Shown: in pieces, positions 13,566 to 14,471 of the stretch
Layout of the letters: the number at the start of each line of letters is the position of its first letter
Position numbering within the stretch: position 1 is the stretch's first letter
Source: an uncultured Faecalibacterium sp.
GTDB lineage: Bacteria; Bacillota; Clostridia; Oscillospirales; Ruminococcaceae
NCBI GenBank assembly: GCA_934525735.1
Contig: CAKSZM010000047.1
Span: 1-14,471, forward strand
DNA: 14,471 bases
Direction of reading: 5' to 3'
Program-made: the position numbers and the translations under genes
The notes under the pieces: generated by a model
Databases searched by the model: none
Told to the model about the DNA's origin: nothing
What the model saw: only the letters and a program-made list of their open reading frames with translations

Positions 13566-13671
13566 GCTTTCCGGAGGAACTCCCTTCGTCACGGCTCACG
13601 CCGTGCCAGCTCCCTCTTAGAGGGAGCTGGCGAGCAGCGCGAGACTGAGGGAGTCCTCCGCACCGGAAAGC
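13566..13671 (+). repeat. Palindromic repeat within the antiporter leader
   Basis: End arms GCTTTCC (13566-13572) and GGAAAGC (13665-13671) flank GGAGG/CCTCC and ACTCCCT (13579-13585)/AGGGAGT (13648-13654). Inside are CACGGC/GCCGTG (13590-13605) and a perfect 11-bp stem CCAGCTCCCTC/GAGGGAGCTGG (13606-13630). Modules match those at 1795-1914. The right end stops seven bases from the antiporter -10. Confidence 0.85.
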
Positions 13672-13677
13672 AAGTAT

Positions 13678-13706
13678 ATTATAGTCTTCTTCCACAAAAA
13701 ATGCAA
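13678..13706 (-). promoter_or_regulatory. Promoter of the antiporter gene
   Basis: Minus-strand -35 TTGCAT (13706-13701), 17-bp spacer and perfect -10 TATAAT (13683-13678). The leader of about 150 bases includes the whole palindromic repeat. Confidence 0.65.
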
Positions 13707-13739
13707 AATATTTTTTATAGAATATTTTTCTCCAAACGC

Positions 13740-13768
13740 TTGACAGATGCCGCATAGCTTGCTATAAT
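13740..13768 (+). promoter_or_regulatory. Consensus promoter of the rpsF operon
   Basis: TTGACA (13740-13745), a 17-bp spacer and TATAAT (13763-13768), both perfect, as expected for a highly expressed ribosomal protein operon. Confidence 0.93.
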
Positions 13769-13774
13769 AAATTG

Positions 13775-13878
13775 CTGTCTGAACAGACAAGCCGCACGGC
13801 AGGCGCGACGCCGCGTCCGCCGTGTACCCTTGGCTCTGTGATTGCAGGGCCCTTAAGTCCAAAAGGAGGTGCTACAAA
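13775..13878 (+). promoter_or_regulatory. rpsF leader with nested hairpin, possible S6:S18 autoregulation site
   Basis: The leader holds TGTCT/AGACA hairpin arms (13776-13789), then CACGGC (13795-13800) paired with GCCGTG (13819-13824) around an inner GGCG/CGCC hairpin (13802-13812). Leaders of rpsF operons in many bacteria bind S6:S18 to repress translation. The CCG and GTGTACC bases here are suggestive, but I could not match the consensus. Confidence 0.4.
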
Positions 13879-14163
13879 ATGGCAAAGTACGAAACCATGC
13901 TGATTACCAGCGCCGCTCTCGACGAGGAGGCTACCGCCGCTCTGGTTGGTAAGTTCAAGTCCCTGATCGAGGCTAACGGTACGATCGATTCCATCGACGA
14001 GTGGGGCAAGCGCCGTCTGGCCTACCCCATCAACGACGAGGAGGAAGGCGTCTACACCGTGATCAACTTCACCAGCGAGCCCAGCTTCCCCGCTGAGCTG
14101 GACCGTGTGTATAAGATCACTGAGGGCGTTATGCGCAGCCTGATCGTTGCTCACGAGGAGTAA
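13879..14163 (+). CDS. rpsF: 30S ribosomal protein S6
   Basis: S6 is a small-subunit protein on the platform that pairs with S18. The 94-residue product has the expected length and motifs: YETMLITSAALDEEA at the start, then DEWGKRRLAYPINDEEEGVYTVINF. AAAGGAGGT (13862-13870) ends eight bases before the ATG at 13879. The frame is open further upstream, but that part lies in the leader and includes the ribosome site. It is followed by ssb after 30 bases, the usual rpsF-ssb-rpsR order, with rpsR presumably beyond the window. Confidence 0.97.
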   Translation: MAKYETMLITSAALDEEATAALVGKFKSLIEANGTIDSIDEWGKRRLAYPINDEEEGVYTVINFTSEPSFPAELDRVYKITEGVMRSLIVAHEE

Positions 14164-14193
14164 TCCTTCGTTGACAGAAAGGGAGACCGTAAA

Positions 14194-14471
14194 ATGTTGA
14201 ATGTCGTCGCCATCATGGGCCGCCTTGTGGCCGACCCCGAACTGCGTACCACGCAGCAGGGCACCAATGTGTGCAGCTTCCGCATCGCCTGCGACCGCAA
14301 TTTTGCACGTCAGGGCGAACAGCGTCAGGCCGATTTCATCGATATCGTTGCATGGCGCCAGCAGGCCGAGTTTGTGAGCAAGTATTTCCAGAAAGGCAGT
14401 CTGATCGCCATTGAAGGCAGTCTTCAGACCCGCCAGTATCAGGATAAGAACGGCAACAACCGCACCGCTGT
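14194..14471 (+). CDS. ssb: Single-stranded DNA-binding protein, N-terminal part
   Basis: SSB coats single-stranded DNA in replication, repair and recombination. The window holds 92 codons of the OB-fold: MLNVVAIMGRLVADPELRTT, then SFRIACDRNF, QADFIDIVAWRQQAEFVSKYF and GSLIAIEGSLQTRQYQDKNG. These are standard SSB landmarks, including the aromatic residues that stack on DNA. GGGAG (14181-14185) lies eight bases before the ATG. The acidic C-terminal tail is outside the window. It is co-transcribed with rpsF. Confidence 0.97.
   Translation, partial: MLNVVAIMGRLVADPELRTTQQGTNVCSFRIACDRNFARQGEQRQADFIDIVAWRQQAEFVSKYFQKGSLIAIEGSLQTRQYQDKNGNNRTA

Overview
The window looks like core chromosome of a GC-rich Firmicute in the Oscillospiraceae, most likely Faecalibacterium or a close relative. 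This placement is an inference. It rests on GC-rich codon use, strong AGGAGG ribosome sites, sigma-A type promoters with 17-bp spacers, Ser/Ala-rich lipoproteins, DegV, DUF1836 and Prok-RING/DUF2628 proteins, and many palindromic intergenic repeats. I saw no tRNA, rRNA, CRISPR array, transposase or phage structural gene.

Layout. 1-119 (-) is the start of a MATE efflux gene behind a promoter and a terminator-like leader. 311-2770 (-) is a polar amino-acid ABC importer in the order binding lipoprotein, permease, ATPase, with a palindromic repeat in the gap between the first two. 2771-3480 has no credible gene. It holds the importer promoter, a mosaic repeat, a run of strong hairpins and a terminator. 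3481-4086 (-) is a lipoprotein of unknown function behind a three-stem leader hairpin. 4150-4370 holds more palindromes. 4371-5903 (-) is cardiolipin synthase and 6029-6865 (-) a DegV fatty-acid-binding protein. DegV diverges from a DUF1836 gene (7100-7648, +) across a compact promoter region. 7908-8792 (+) is a DnaD-like protein convergent with prfB (8809-9930, -). After another repeat come a Prok-RING/DUF2628 membrane protein (10340-11302, +) and galU (11342-12217, +). A bidirectional terminator separates galU from a Kef-type cation/proton antiporter (12324-13520, -). The window ends with rpsF and the start of ssb (+) behind a consensus promoter.

How the genes fit together. The importer genes form one transport operon, and rpsF-ssb is the usual S6/SSB/(S18) operon. 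cls, galU and DegV touch lipid and envelope metabolism but are separate units. The most unusual content is non-coding: leader structures that look regulatory, a hairpin repeated at two loci with a compensatory base-pair change, a hairpin cluster with a possible pseudoknot, and a family of mosaic palindromic repeats beside several genes. Several starts were moved downstream because the ribosome site fits better there (binding protein, cls, DegV, DnaD-like, rpsF).
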